64,000 bases of DNA, from positions 8,494,001 to 8,558,000 of the forward strand of contig NC_063150.1 of NCBI RefSeq assembly GCF_020921035.1. Reading direction: 5' to 3'. The stretch comes from Rhodamnia argentea. Taxonomy: Eukaryota; Streptophyta; Magnoliopsida; Myrtales; Myrtaceae. Within the stretch, counting starts at the first letter, position 1. Each line of letters begins with the position of its first letter. Positions 1-12,200 of the stretch are shown in pieces. The translations under genes and the position numbers were made by a program. The notes beneath the pieces were generated by a model. The model saw nothing but the letters and a program-made list of their open reading frames with translations, ran no database searches and was not told where the DNA came from.

Positions 1-635
1 TCAAAGTGCTATTTGTCTTGAAAAGAATTCGGTATTTCATTCAAGGACAAAGCATGTTGAGTTGAAGTATCATCACATTCGTGAGCTAATAGATGATGGG
101 ACATTGTTATTGAAGAAGATTCTTAGTGCAGAAAATCCAGTAGACATGTTAACAAAGGTTGTCACCATTGAGAAACTAAGGTTGTGCATTGCCTCAGTTG
201 GCCTCCATGGATAGTGATGAGGGGGCCGCCTCACTAGGACAATTTTTTGGTTACAAAGAGGAGTGAAGAGTATGAAAGATTATTGCCGTTTTGAAGATCA
301 GCCTCCAAGTGGGAGATTGATGGATTTTGTGGAGTCCGATAGAAAAAAGAGAAAAACAATATTAAGCATAGATCTTTTACATGGTATAGTTGTAATTATT
401 AAGCACGGAGCTTCTACATAGTATACTTGTAATTTACTTCTCAATTTTGTATGCCATAAACTCCCGTTATATATTAGAGCAATATCTTTTATATCTATAA
501 CGCAAAAAACTGATAGTGGAGAGATAGCCTAGTGCGACACTATGCCTTTTTCTCTTTCTGATTTAGAAGGTTTTTTCCACGTAAAAAATTCGCTTGTCTT
601 CTTCTTCTTCTCTTCAAAGATTCGCGTTCCTAACA
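1..635 (+). mobile_element. Ty1/copia LTR retrotransposon fossil, 3' end only
   Basis: Bases 1-213 read as the C-terminal end of a copia RNase H (the FHSRTKHVELKYHHIRE type of motif, then the DGTLLLKK and NPVDMLTK stretches usual for this family). A purine-rich tract at about 307-317 precedes a probable 3' LTR at 318-635 that opens with TG and closes with CA. Only the 3' end lies in the window, so the element's total size, wholeness and target duplication cannot be judged. It is a fossil with no visible link to the neighbouring genes. Confidence 0.8.
318..635 (+). repeat. Probable 3' LTR of the copia fossil
   Basis: The stretch begins TGATGG directly after the polypurine-like AAGTGGGAGAT and ends ...CCTAACA, the usual position and end form of a copia LTR. 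The boundaries are inferred from one end of the element only; the matching 5' LTR is outside the window. Confidence 0.6.
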
Positions 636-1400
636 CCAATGTTCATAGGTGATGCCTAGTTAACACCAGTAGCGTCCGAGTTGCATTGCCCTTCCGTGGT
701 TTTGAAGGCTATCTTACATTCGAAAAATTGAGGTATGTGGTCGAACGACAAAGAATGTTTAGATATTCATTTGTAAAATGGACAAAAAGTACTGATACTA
801 GCAGTGTCATTCTTCTTAAGATTCTAGATAAACTTATTTATCCCCGATTGACCCGATAATATATTTGTGCCGAAACCACCTGTTTCTCTCTTTTCGCTTC
901 AAACGCGTTTGCGTGCTCGAACATCTCTACTTATGCTCGGGGAGAGTCAAACGACAGTCCACATGAAAATCACCCACGTCGTCATTCTAGATGTTCGAGT
1001 TCGCTTGGTCGATCGATACAACGCGAGGCGAGAGACAAAGGTAAAACCACGGGGGAAAGCTTTCCTCGCTGTACCGTGGCGGTTTTTGTGGTTTTTGGGG
1101 GGGGTGTTTATTGTGAGAGTTTGGCGGAGGACATCAAGGCCATCATCGAAAGCCAATCAATGGGGGAGAAATCAATCATACAGTTAAAGTTCAGAAATGA
1201 TGTTATATATCGAGCTAAAGTTTAAGGATTATGAATAAATTAAAAGTTGAGGATCATATCGCACATTTAGCGTAAGTTAGGGGGACCATTTGTGCCATTC
1301 TTCGAGAGATAAAAGAATGCATAGTATCGTCCTAAAAAGTGATGAAGAAACACGTCGTATGAGCTTAATAGTCAACATTCAATACCAATACAAGTAAGGG
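636..1400. other. Gene-free spacer with a dispersed repeat end
   Basis: No convincing coding potential; the short ORFs here are overlapping shadows on both strands. Bases about 1180-1300 resemble 14750-14870 (both contain an AAATTAAAAGTT-type phrase followed by a 'GGACCATTTGTG' phrase), so this is probably one end of a dispersed repeat. Nothing else recognised. Confidence 0.5.
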
Positions 1401-1408
1401 CCTATAAT

Positions 1409-1681
1409 TAGACATGGCCACGGGCCGTGAATCGTCAATTCCGATTTGTGGCCATGCTTGAACCGGAACTGGTCATGCTTGAACCGGAACCGGCCCTTGA
1501 AGGGGCAATCCCGGTTCCGAGCCGGTTCCGATTCGACCCAATTTTGGGCCTTTGGACGGCTCTTTTCCCCTTTTTTTTTTTTTTTTGCAGTTCGGAACCG
1601 GTTCCAAATTTTTTTAAACCGTAACCGGCCCGTGAGGGGTTGGGCCGGTTTCGGGCCCAAACCGGTCCGTGGCCATGTCTA
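1409..1681. mobile_element. hAT-type MITE (273 bp)
   Basis: The ends are inverted repeats: TAGACATGGCCACGGGCCG at the left and the complement of TAGACATGGCCACGGACCG at the right. They are flanked by 8-bp direct repeats CCTATAAT (1401-1408) and CCTATAAC (1682-1689), which differ only in the last base. An 8-bp target duplication and a length under 300 bp fit a non-autonomous hAT element. The interior is a run of GGTTCCG/CGGAACC-like repeats around a poly-T tract and has no coding capacity. Confidence 0.85.
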
Positions 1682-1929
1682 CCTATAACGGGCAGCCTTT
1701 GTATCGTGTCAATTGCTTATGCATCGACGTATGCTATGGAGTGCGACCTCGTTCACCCCATTTGGTGAAGTATCGAGTACGTTCAACAGAAGTGATCCTA
1801 AATACGATAGAGTGAAGTAACGGAACCATGCAAATCATGATAAATGTTTGATCGTATGTGAACCCTTTAATTGTTTATCGTTTTGGTTTTAAGCGGATTC
1901 GTTTTGTGATAAAACCTTAATTAACAGTG

Positions 1930-2306
1930 AACAAGCCACCAAAAATCCTAAACTATGCCTATTATTATACATTTATCCTAAACTTTTTCTTGTGACACCA
2001 AAAACTCTAAATTTTTATTTATATGACACATTTACTCCAAACTTATTACTAGTATGACATATTTATTCTAAACTTTTTTTATGACACTAAAAATCCTAAA
2101 TTTATACCCGTGTGACATATTTATCTCAATATTGAGGATAAATGTGTCACATGATTATAAGTTTGGGATTTTTTTGTATCACAAAAAGATAATTTGGGGT
2201 AAATATGTTATATTGATAAAAGTTTGAAATTTTTTGTGTCACGGGAAAAATTTTAGAATAAATTTGTCACGACTTGCATGGTTTAGGATTTTTAGCGGTG
2301 TTTTCC
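1930..2306. mobile_element. Palindromic MITE, same style as the MULE-like element at 49151
   Basis: The two halves are inverted copies built from phrases like CCAAAAATCCTAAACT and TGTGACACATTTA, facing a matching right end GTTTAGGATTTTTAGCGG. The phrases recur at the termini of the 49151-50579 element and at 19795-20530. No clear target duplication was found. It lies about 450 bp upstream of the aspartic protease start codon, so it may overlap that promoter. Confidence 0.65.
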
Positions 2307-2556
2307 TGTGCGTGGAGATTCGAGAGGGAAGGTTGAATATCGACCTGGTCGGAGAGAGAAAGCGAGAGAGGGTCGCCGAGAGAGAGAGACGTATTGACCA
2401 TGAGCAAGCAAAGGAAACTCCAAGGACCATGACTTTGTCGGAGATACGGACGTCAACACAAAACGGGCAGAGATCGAAAGTTTTTTACTATTTTTTTCCC
2501 CTCCTTCCCGTTATTACAATCCCCACCACCGGCGTCGGTGTTGCTTCCATTGTAAA

Positions 2557-2560
<4 letters not shown>

Positions 2561-2594
<34 letters not shown>
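2561..2594. repeat. (CT)n microsatellite in protease leader
   Basis: About 17 CT units, 160 bp upstream of the aspartic protease ATG, probably in the promoter or 5' leader. Confidence 0.95.
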
Positions 2595-2597
<3 letters not shown>

Positions 2598-2752
2598 GTA
2601 CGGATGGTTCTGCATCTGAGGAATCCATGAACCAAATTCGAATGCTTTAGTTGCAGAAAGCACCAATCTTTGGGGGAAGAAAAAGAGGAAAGTTTGGTTC
2701 TTGCTTTGTGGGTTGGTGCTTTCTGCATACAATCTGTGTATCGTCTGGGAAA

Positions 2753-5700
2753 ATGGATCTGGGGAGATTGTTGTTGGCAATCGCGGCGGTGTTGAGTTTG
2801 ACCCCGGTGGTTTGTGGGAATGTGGTGTTCAAAGTTCATAACAAGTTCAAGGGACGCGAAGACAGGAGTCTCACCGCCATGAGAGCCCACGACGCTCGCC
2901 GCCACGGGAGGCTCCTCTCCGCCGTCGATCTCCATTTGGGCGGCAATGGCCATCCTTCTGAAACTGGGTCTGCACTCTTCTTTCAGCCTCTCTCTTGTGT
3001 ACACATGGAATTTGTCTGGTTCCCAGGTCTCCAATTTTGCGTTCTGCTTGCTTCTTGTTAATCCGTTTGATCTGCTATGCACCTTTTTCTTGGCGTTGTT
3101 TGGATCCAACCCTCCTGAGATTTTTGTCCCGGCTTATCAATCTTCATACGGGTTTCTGCTAGAATAGGTTTCTTCCCGGTGCATTCTCCTCTGCATTGAA
3201 GTCAGATTCTGCTTCGCTCCTAGAGGCCGTGTTTTGTGGTGATTAATGTCGGCATTAAGTTTCTTTCGTTTTAATTTGGAAAGAAGAACGCACGATATGG
3301 CTAAGTGGCTGGCTAATCTTGTGCTTAAGTTTACCTGCTAATTCTGATACTTGGATTTCTGCTGCTGTTCTTCCTTTAGCCGCTTTTGGTAGAGCACTAG
3401 TTCCTTTGGTCATTCTTCATAATTGAATTGCCACTCTGTTAGAAGCCATTTTTCCATTTGTTGTTTTTCATTGTATGTTTAATCAAGGTAACTGCTCTAG
3501 CCTCAATGGGTGCTTCTTTAATTAATTTGACTGCAGAGTAGCTTTCTATTTTTATTGCCCTCCTCCAATAAGAAGCAGCACATGAATTTTAATTTTGTCT
3601 CATGGTACTTTTCTGTCTTTGACGAAATGTAGACCGAGGACTTAAATTTCTGGCCATAACCTTCTCATGAAGCTAACTGAGTGATTCAGTTGTCTGGCAT
3701 AGTCAATTTAAAGCCGCGTGACCTTTTGCCTCTTGCAGGCTGTACTTCGCTAAAATTGGGATTGGAACTCCCTCAAAGGACTACTATGTGCAGGTTGATA
3801 CAGGAAGCGACATCTTGTGGGTGAATTGTATCGGCTGTGACAAGTGTCCAAGGAAAAGTGACCTTGGCGTATGTTTTCTTTTGTTCCCAATATTCAAACT
3901 ATTGTCTTCAGATTTAACTTAGCTCCTTTTCGTTGAGCTCAGATACATTATGATTGTTCTGATACAGATAGAACTCTCACTTTATGATCCTAAGAGCTCA
4001 TCAACCGGAAACCTGGTGACGTGCGATGAAGGGTTCTGCACTTCCACATACAATGGTCCCCTTCCAGGATGCAGGCCGGATCTGCTTTGCCAGTATAATG
4101 TGGTATATGGTGATGGAAGCTCCACCGCTGGATACTTTGTGAAGGATTCTGTGCAGTTAGATCAAGTGACTGGAAACCTTCAAACGTCATCCACCAATGG
4201 GAGTATCACATTTGGGTGTGTGGCAGTTTACATGTGGCACTTCTTCTATTGTGAAGCATGCCTGGCAATTCTGGCCTGGCTCTCTTTGTTCATGGATTTT
4301 TCTTTCCCTTTAATAGGTGTGGGGATAAACAATCTGGAGAGCTTGGCTCATCCTCTGAAGCTCTAGACGGGATTCTCGGTTTTGGACAAGCGAATTCATC
4401 CATGCTTTCTCAGCTTGCTTCATCAGGAAAGGTGAAAAAGATTTTTGCACACTGCTTGGATAGTGTAAATGGTGGCGGAATTTTTGCTATTGGAGATGTT
4501 ATGCAGCCAAAAGTCAACACTACTCCTTTGGTACCAAGCCAGTATGTTGCGCAGCTTCTACTTCTCATCTCTGTTGTGGCATTATTATTCTGTTGTCATT
4601 AGGTTGAAGTTTTCAATTTGTAAAATGTATAAAGCAAATGGTTTTCAATAGAAACATTTTTGCCTTATTCATTTGTTGTGGGACTGATCCCTTAAAAGTT
4701 TCTTTGGAGATATTGGCTGTAAAGTGTTTAGGTATGCATCTCTTTGACAATTGCTCATCAAAGAATGCATCTCTGTCATGATCTTTTGTGCCCCATTTAA
4801 TCAGCTCCTGGCATTCTTTGTAATTGTACCTCATTACTATTCTAGGCCGCATTACAATGTTATTATGAAGGAAGTTGAGGTGGGTGGTGATGTTCTACCA
4901 CTTCCGACAGATGTATTTGACAGTGGGGACGGGAAGGGAACAATAATTGACAGTGGCACAACTTTAGCCTATCTTCCAGATGAGGTTTATAAGCAACTTA
5001 TGAATGCGGTATACGATTTTTAACCGTTCTTACTTAGTTCTCCCCTTAAATTCTGTCTTTTCATTTACTTATCGTGCTAATTTTACTAATTTTATGTGAT
5101 TAGATCATGGCTAAGCAACCTGGACTGAAATTACATACTGTCGAGGAGCAATTCTCTTGTTTCCAGTTTGTTGGAAGGTGACACCTCTTCATTTCATCTC
5201 CATACTTTGAGGAAATTATGTTTATCTTATATGTTTCTCAAGCCCTTAGGTTCTAGCATGCCTGTCGCGTGAAGACATTTTTTGTCAATCTATCATTCTG
5301 TAAAGTCATGGTTGAACAGAGAGTAAAAAGGAATCCTTCTTATTTTATCTTCCTCTGTGATTGCAGTGTTGACGATGGATTTCCGGTGGTCAAGTTTCAT
5401 TTTGCCGGTTCTCTGACTTTGACAGTTTATCCTCATGATTACTTGTTCCAGATCCGTGTAAGTAATAGATTCTTCACACACTAACAGTTAGCTTTCTAGT
5501 CTAGATTTGTTTTAGACATGGAAATATCAATGGAGCTATTTTGATTTTCGGTTCCTCCCAAGCGTTGTATGTTGAGGATATTCTAACTTTATGTTGCTTA
5601 TGCTTATGTCACAAGGACCAAATGGCTATCGTACTAGATTGTCTTGGTTTCTTTCTTTCATGAAACTGACGAATTGATTGTGAGTACCTCTGAAGTTCTG

Positions 5701-7320
5701 GTAAACATCACTTGTTTCATGACCTATATGCAGGAAGATGCTTGGTGTTTTGGTTGGATGGACAGCGGGATCCAATCTAAGGATGGAAAGGACATGACCC
5801 TTCTGGGAGGTACTGCTAACTTTTACTAACAAACCTTTAATACGTCTGGCAGTTTCAAAGCATTAGTCAGTCACCGGGATTCACTGTTTAGGTTCACATG
5901 GCTATAAAAGTGGGGCTTATTTCTACGATTCTTGCCCACTCTACGAACTGAGTTTGCATATATATTGACTAATCAGTCAGTGCACCAGTGGTTTTGCCAC
6001 TTTTTGGTAAAGAGGAGGAACTGGACGATTGTTCCTTTAATTTAACAACTCTTACCATTAGCTAGAAAAGCTTTTACCTAGTTACTCAGCCAGACAAATA
6101 CATCTCTCTCTCTGCCTATATAAATACATATATGTATATTTTTATATACTTTGGAGAGGTTGGTCCATGCAGGATCATTCAGTCACTGTTAAACACTACG
6201 GGATTTGATCACATATTGAAGCTTTACCTGTATGTCTAAATGCAGATTTGGTGCTTTCAAATAAACTGGTTTTGTATAATCTGGAGAATCAGACAATTGG
6301 ATGGACAGAGTACAACTGTGAGTGCTGTCCTCTTAATCGTGTTTACTGGTAGAACTTGTGTTTTTATTGTGGATTTCATTATTCTCGCAGATTAGAAAGT
6401 TCAACAATAGGCACCAAGAAGGTGCAAACCCATATGAAAGAGCCCAAAAACTAAGCCATATACAAAACTGCTCCCAAAACCAAAAGGGAGCTCAAATACA
6501 ACATAAATCATTGACTATATCAACCCGGGGCATTTACATCCACATGCAAGTTTCCACTATGTATAACTTTAAGCCTTTTTCTTGGATATCTGACAAGGTC
6601 TTGTCAGTTAACTTGTCATAGATCAGACAGTTATTCATTGTCCTCTATTTTGTTCAGTGCATGGTGTGACTGGTCCTTTTTCTTTTCTTTTTTTTTCTTA
6701 ACATGTTAATTTGAGATATGTCTGTCTCTGGCTAGATGCTTTGTTGTCCTTCTAGACTGGCAATTCAAATAGCTTTTGCAATTTTTATGAGATTTAAAGT
6801 GACAGAATGACATATCCCATGGTTCTTTGAACTTTTGTCATTTCCTTTTGTTTCATAACATGTATTTGCTGATGGTATGACATGAGTCAACCAACGAAAA
6901 ATCTAGTAACTCAAGGTGCAATATTAGTGTGATCCAGTCCAATTTGTTTACACAAGATTGCTTATGTGGTTGCTTAGGGGGAAGTTGGAACTAAGTTCCC
7001 GCCAGCACTTCTTTGTGATTCCTCAAGTTTTAAACCAATAAAAGATCCACCGACATTTTCTCAGAAAGAAAAAAAAGAAAAGAAAAGGATTTAGATCAGA
7101 TTCATCTTAAAGCCTTCAATACAAGCACTCACCTTATATTTGGATTGGCAGTAATGTTTCCGTTCTAATTCCAGGTTCTTCGAGCATCAAGGTGAAGGAT
7201 AATAGTGGAGCAGTGTATTCTGTGGGTGCGCATGACTTGAGTTCAAGTGCCACCCTTGTCATTGGACGAGTATTCTCGGTTTTTTCATTGTTCGTATATA
7301 TGCTGCACAGTCTCCTATAG
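2753..7320 (+). CDS. Aspartic protease, A1 family, A36/A39-like
   Basis: Ten exons join in frame to 479 codons: 2753-2967, 3739-3868, 3968-4215, 4317-4541, 4846-5008, 5104-5177, 5367-5457, 5734-5809, 6246-6317 and 7175-7320, all with GT-AG junctions. The protein has an N-terminal signal-like hydrophobic stretch (residues 5-21), the first catalytic motif DTGSD (Asp92), the plant nepenthesin-type cysteine-rich insert, and the second catalytic motif DSGTT (Asp308). It ends with a Ser-rich stretch and a hydrophobic tail (SLFVYMLHSLL) suggestive of GPI anchoring. By family knowledge it is a secreted or membrane-attached endopeptidase; the nearest remembered relatives are Arabidopsis A36 (At5g36260) and A39, which act in pollen. 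The substrate is unknown. Intron 9 is long (about 860 bp). The gene looks intact. The start is the first ATG giving a signal peptide. Confidence 0.93.
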
Positions 7321-8270
7321 CAGATTAACAAGTTCAAAGTCTCAACCAAACAAAACAGAACGATGCTTACAAACAATCGCAATTCTTTCTTACACTTTAC
7401 TACCTCGGGTAACAGTTTTTTTACAATTGTTTCAGGGTTGTACGAGGATCTCTCTTCTGTAAAATACTCTCTTGTTTAAAGGCATTCACACTGCATACCA
7501 ATTTGCTGATTATAGAGATCTTAACTGGTCCATTCAACAGCTTTAGTAGGACAAGAAAACCTTTCTCTGTAGTGAATGTTTTCTTTCACCATTTGTCTGG
7601 GGCTTTGCCACAGGTGGCTGAACGCATTGACAGTGTATTTTTGTATACATGTCGTGTTGATTTGGTGCTGTAAATCACATCCGCCAGTTTTTTGGTGTCC
7701 ATGGTACTGTAATCTACCTCTAGTCTGCTGTATACAGCGAAGACATGAAAGGTCATAATACAAGTCAGGCAATTGGAATAACTGCACATCGAGGTGATTA
7801 TGAATCGAGGTGAAGAATGGAGAAGCATCATTTAGCAGACGAGTGATTGAAATTTGAGAGGATCCAACTATTTCTATGCGTTCCTTTGATCATGGGTCCT
7901 GGTTATGAGTTATCTGGGTGTTGACTGGATGGGCATTTGAGAAAGAGGTGGCAATTAAGCGGAAACTGCTTTTTGCACGTACTAATTTCACTTTGAAATG
8001 AGGGAAGTGTGAAGAACATGCTTTTCTACCCATTTGAAAGCTTTGGCCTGTTTTCTTTTAATGGGAATGGAATGCGAATCATGGGGGCACAAGGAAAGCG
8101 AAAACTCACCTGAGCAGTGAGTATAATTCAATGCAGATGCAAGAGGAACGATTTTCGCCCCGGTGAGAATCGGTTGAACGTAACCGGGAGTGACGAGTGT
8201 TAAGCAAGAAAGCATGGTTGTAAGTGTTGGCTATGGCTTCAAGATGGTAAAATCAACCAGAGTCAAATGG
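7321..8270. other. 3' UTR and spacer after the aspartic protease
   Basis: Probably holds the 3' UTR of the protease gene. No other gene, RNA or repeat recognised; the small ORFs on both strands are not supported. Confidence 0.5.
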
Positions 8271-8274
8271 GTTA

Positions 8275-8570
8275 AACTGTGACTTTGACAGGAAATTCAG
8301 CCACAGCATCTTCTTCTCTACTAAATAGTCTCCCAGCAGTGAAAAATACGGTATAGCCAGGCGGCAGGCAGTAATGTTTGCTCTTTAGATCAATCACTTT
8401 CACTCTTGAAACATGAGAGAAGTTATCAGGCCATTCCCCTTTAACAGGATAAGAACAGATAGGGTCACTACACTAGAGCGTGCTAAGATGCTCTGGGCAG
8501 TTCCATCATCTGTAATAAGCTCACCTATTACTTCTGGATCTTGATCCACCACCCCGCAGGCCTCAACAAA
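8275..8570 (-). pseudogene. Unidentified coding-like fragment
   Basis: On the minus strand about 8567-8470 reads ACGVVDQDPEVIGELITDDG and onward. After a one-base shift of frame, about 8466-8272 reads DPICSYPVKGEWPDNFSHVS and on to LPPGYTVFFTAGRLFSREED, ending ...AEFPVKVTV and a TAA. The amino-acid composition looks like real protein rather than noise, and an AG acceptor precedes the upper part. I do not recognise the family. The frame change suggests a broken fragment, but an unrecognised small intron cannot be excluded. Confidence 0.4.
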
Positions 8571-8886
8571 GGGAAAAAAAAAAGGTTTTTCCCTTTTGGT
8601 GTCTTTTGTTCAGTTGGTTGCTTTGATGGGGAGTCCATAAGTCTCGGATGAGGTAGGAAAAATGACCGACAGATTCTAACAACTGACCAAACCGTTCGAG
8701 AATTAAGCCAAAATCACACGGCAAACTATACTTAATAAGTGCAACCGTCCTCTGTTTTTTTCTCAGACACACATTGAAGTTCACGCCCCCATCATGCTCT
8801 TATCAATGTCTGACTCCTGACTACTGCTCCTTGTCTGCTCCTGCAACGCCTCCCTCTGCTTTGGCTGTGTGTTACAACCTTCCCAC

Positions 8887-8910
8887 AGAGAGAGAGAGAG
8901 AGAGAGAGAG
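8887..8910. repeat. (AG)n microsatellite upstream of SCPL locus 1
   Basis: About 12 AG units, roughly 300 bp upstream of the ATG at 9217. Confidence 0.95.
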
Positions 8911-9216
8911 AAGCAGAGTTCTTCCAAAGCAGCAATCGAAGGAACCTGAAAAAATCTCAGTCATTACATCGACCGCACATTCTCTGCTTTCACAGTGGCC
9001 ACCACTGCCGCTCCGGATGATTGGTCGGTCGACAACCCAAAAAAAGAAGATGCTGCTCTCGGCTTTTCTCCTCCCTTTTTGACCCATTAGCGTCCAAGCA
9101 CGACTTTTGTCTTGTTCTCAGATGAATCTATATCACTCTGTGTTTGTACCTCGGTGTACTTTGAGCTAGCGCGAGTCATCAGTTCCCAACCTTGATCGTT
9201 TGCCTCCCCAAAAGCC

Positions 9217-12200
9217 ATGGAGAAGAAGTACCGCTCTTGCGTTGACTTATTATTCTGCACGATGCTCTTGAGTGTTGCTTTCACTGAAGGAGCTCCAAAA
9301 GAGTCCCTCGTCACATATTTGCCCGGCTTCACTGGCACTTTCCCTTCACGCCACTACTCCGGGTTGGTTCTTTTTAGATTGTATTATGCAAGAAAGATTT
9401 TGGTCATCTAAATTAATAACCGTAAAAAAAAGTCTTTCTTTCTTCTGGGTTTATAATAGCAATACAAATCTTGTTTGAGGTTTTGCAGGTACGTGAACAT
9501 AGATGACAATACAGCTGGAAGAAATCTTTTCTACTACTTGGTCATGTCAGAAAGAAATTCCGCCAAAGACCCGGTTGTGTTGTGGCTGAATGGCGGGCCT
9601 GGATGCTCCAGCTTCGATGGCTTTGTCTACGAACACGGTATGCTTGATTCTCATTTCTAATCTCTTCATTTTCTCAGATGCTCTCTGAAGGTGGATTGCA
9701 TGCTTTAAATTCGGTACTTCTTAAAGCTTCATGAGCACAAGGTCTGATTAGATGGCTTACATGTAGAGTAACTGTCTATTTCGGTATATAGTATGAATAC
9801 TTTTGAATTGAATAGTTGCGAATGCACAAAGGTGACTACGTATTCTGTGCACAATTACACCCATGAGATCCTAGTCTGTTAAGACTTTTTCTCGTTGCTT
9901 TGTCCTCGTCTATGAGTTTGAATTATGCTATTACGTTGGTAATTAAGCTGACCATACCCACAGGGCCGTTCAACTTCGAAGCAGGAAAGACTAGAAGTGC
10001 CCTTCCAACATTGCATTTGAATCCATACAGCTGGTCCAAGGTCCTTTATTACTTTTGAACTGTCATTTCCTTCTTCACTTTGACGAGGAGGGAAACTTTC
10101 CTACTTATTTTGCAGCCTAAGTTTTAAATGACCATTTCTTCCCATCGACATAGTCTCAATTTCCTTATCAAGCAAATCGTTTTCATTTTCTCAGGTTTCA
10201 AACATTGTCTACTTGGATTCACCCTGTGGAGTTGGCCTGTCTTATTCGACGAACTCTCATAATTATGATACAGGAGACCTACAAACAGCCGCTGCTGCTC
10301 ATGCTTTCCTACTGAAGGTATCGTCATCTTTACTCAGACAAAAGTATTTCAGTGTGCATAATCCTAAGAAATTAGCATTCACACCAAAAGAATTCGACAT
10401 ACTTGATTGGTGTTACTGACCTGAGTTTGGTGGAGTTAATTGACCAATTATATTTTCCTGCACCTAGTGGTTTGAGCTATTCCCAGAGTTCATCAATAAC
10501 CCATTTTACATTGCTGGAGAGTCTTATGCCGGAGTATATGTTCCTACTCTCGCAGCTGAAGTAGTAAAGGGTAATTATTGCCTGCTTAGCAGATGTATCC
10601 TTTTTTTTTTAAAGTATAATCAAAGACGAAATTCAGGTTTAGTAAATGGTCCTTCTGCAGGTATAAATGAAGGCGCTAAACCAGTTATCAATTTCAAGGT
10701 AAGTAATTCAGCGATCCTGATAAGGATGGCAATATCATCTACTGAGACTTTTCCATCCTGCGCAGGGTTACATGGTGGGAAACGGGGTAACAGATGCGAA
10801 ATTTGATGGCACTGCCCTTATACCATTTGTGCATGGAATGGGGCTAATTTCAAATGGTATCTTTCATGTGGGTTCAATCTTCTTTAGCTGTACCAGATAT
10901 CTTGACAATTTCTAAGTGATCTCTTTGGGAAGCAACATTAAAAAAAGGATCTTTATTTACGTCTAATTTCTTTCATCTTCCCCCAGATTCAACCAAATTT
11001 ATTCTCTCTGTTGGCACTATGAATGTCTAATATCATTTCTCGCAGGAAGTTTATGCAAATTGTGGGGAAGTCTACTACAACAACGATAGTGAGAGTTGTT
11101 TGGCTAGCCTGCGTAAAGTGAAAAAGGTATCATGACGATCTTGACAGTTACTTCTAAATTAGGGACAAACTGGTGTGCTCTCTGCTGATAAGGGTTGGTC
11201 CTCAGGCAATCGGCAGTCTGAACATATACAACGTCCTCGAACCATGCTATCATGATCCATTGAACAAGCAAGATACAAATTGGAGTATGATCTTACCATT
11301 AAGCTTCCAGAAGTTGGGAGTAACTGAGAGACCTCTTGCTGTGAGGAAGAGGATGTTTGGTCGTGCTTGGCCTCTGTGGTTACCTGTTAGAGATGGCACT
11401 GTTCCATTATGGCCTCAACTGGCTGAAAAGTTTCACATCGCCTGTGTTGTAAGCTACTTGATGAAATGCTGATATGTCATACGCAGCAGAGACTTGTCCA
11501 TTTACACGATGCTTCTTTTTCTTGCTGGAGGGTCAGATGTGTCTAGACGATGCTATTATGACGAATGCTTTATTTTGATTACAGAACGATGAAGTTGCAA
11601 CTTCCTGGCTGAACGATGACCGAGTTAGGAAATCAATTCACGCAGCATTGGTACTTGGACTGGTTCTCTGAAATATGGAATTGACACATTCATTCTACAA
11701 CCAGGGTTTTTTCAACTATCTCCTTTGTGAATGAAAATGCAGGTAAATGTGTCAGGTCCATGGGAACTATGCACTGGACGACTCAAGTATCGTAGGAACT
11801 CTGGAAGTATGATACCTTACCACAAGAATCTGACTACCCAGAATTATCGCGCGTTAATTTTCAGGTAATATTCCAGGTCAAATAGGTTGTGGACTTAGCT
11901 AATTTGTGGGTTATCCCTTCAGATATCTCCATGTTGCATATTAAAATTATTATGATGTTAAAAGAAACAGTCATTTCTTTCTTATCTCGTGGTTCAAGAT
12001 GATTCTCTTGCTATCAGTATCCCTGGGACAGCATTATTTTCTAGGCCCACCATGTTGAGCTGCATTGGTGGCGTTATATTATTTTCTAGACCCAACATGT
12101 TGGGCTCTGTTCGTGTGTATTTGACTAGCCTTTCCTGGTCGTCTCAAACTAGTGGCATTCTGACTGTACGCGATGTGAACCACTGGCCAAGATTTTAAAT

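Noticed and set aside
1379-1690. ORFs of 65-93 codons on both strands
   Set aside because: They are by-products of the GGTTCCG repeats inside the hAT MITE.
2453-3109. 218-codon minus-strand ORF
   Set aside because: It is antisense to protease exon 1 and runs through the CT microsatellite (RERERER tract); no motif.
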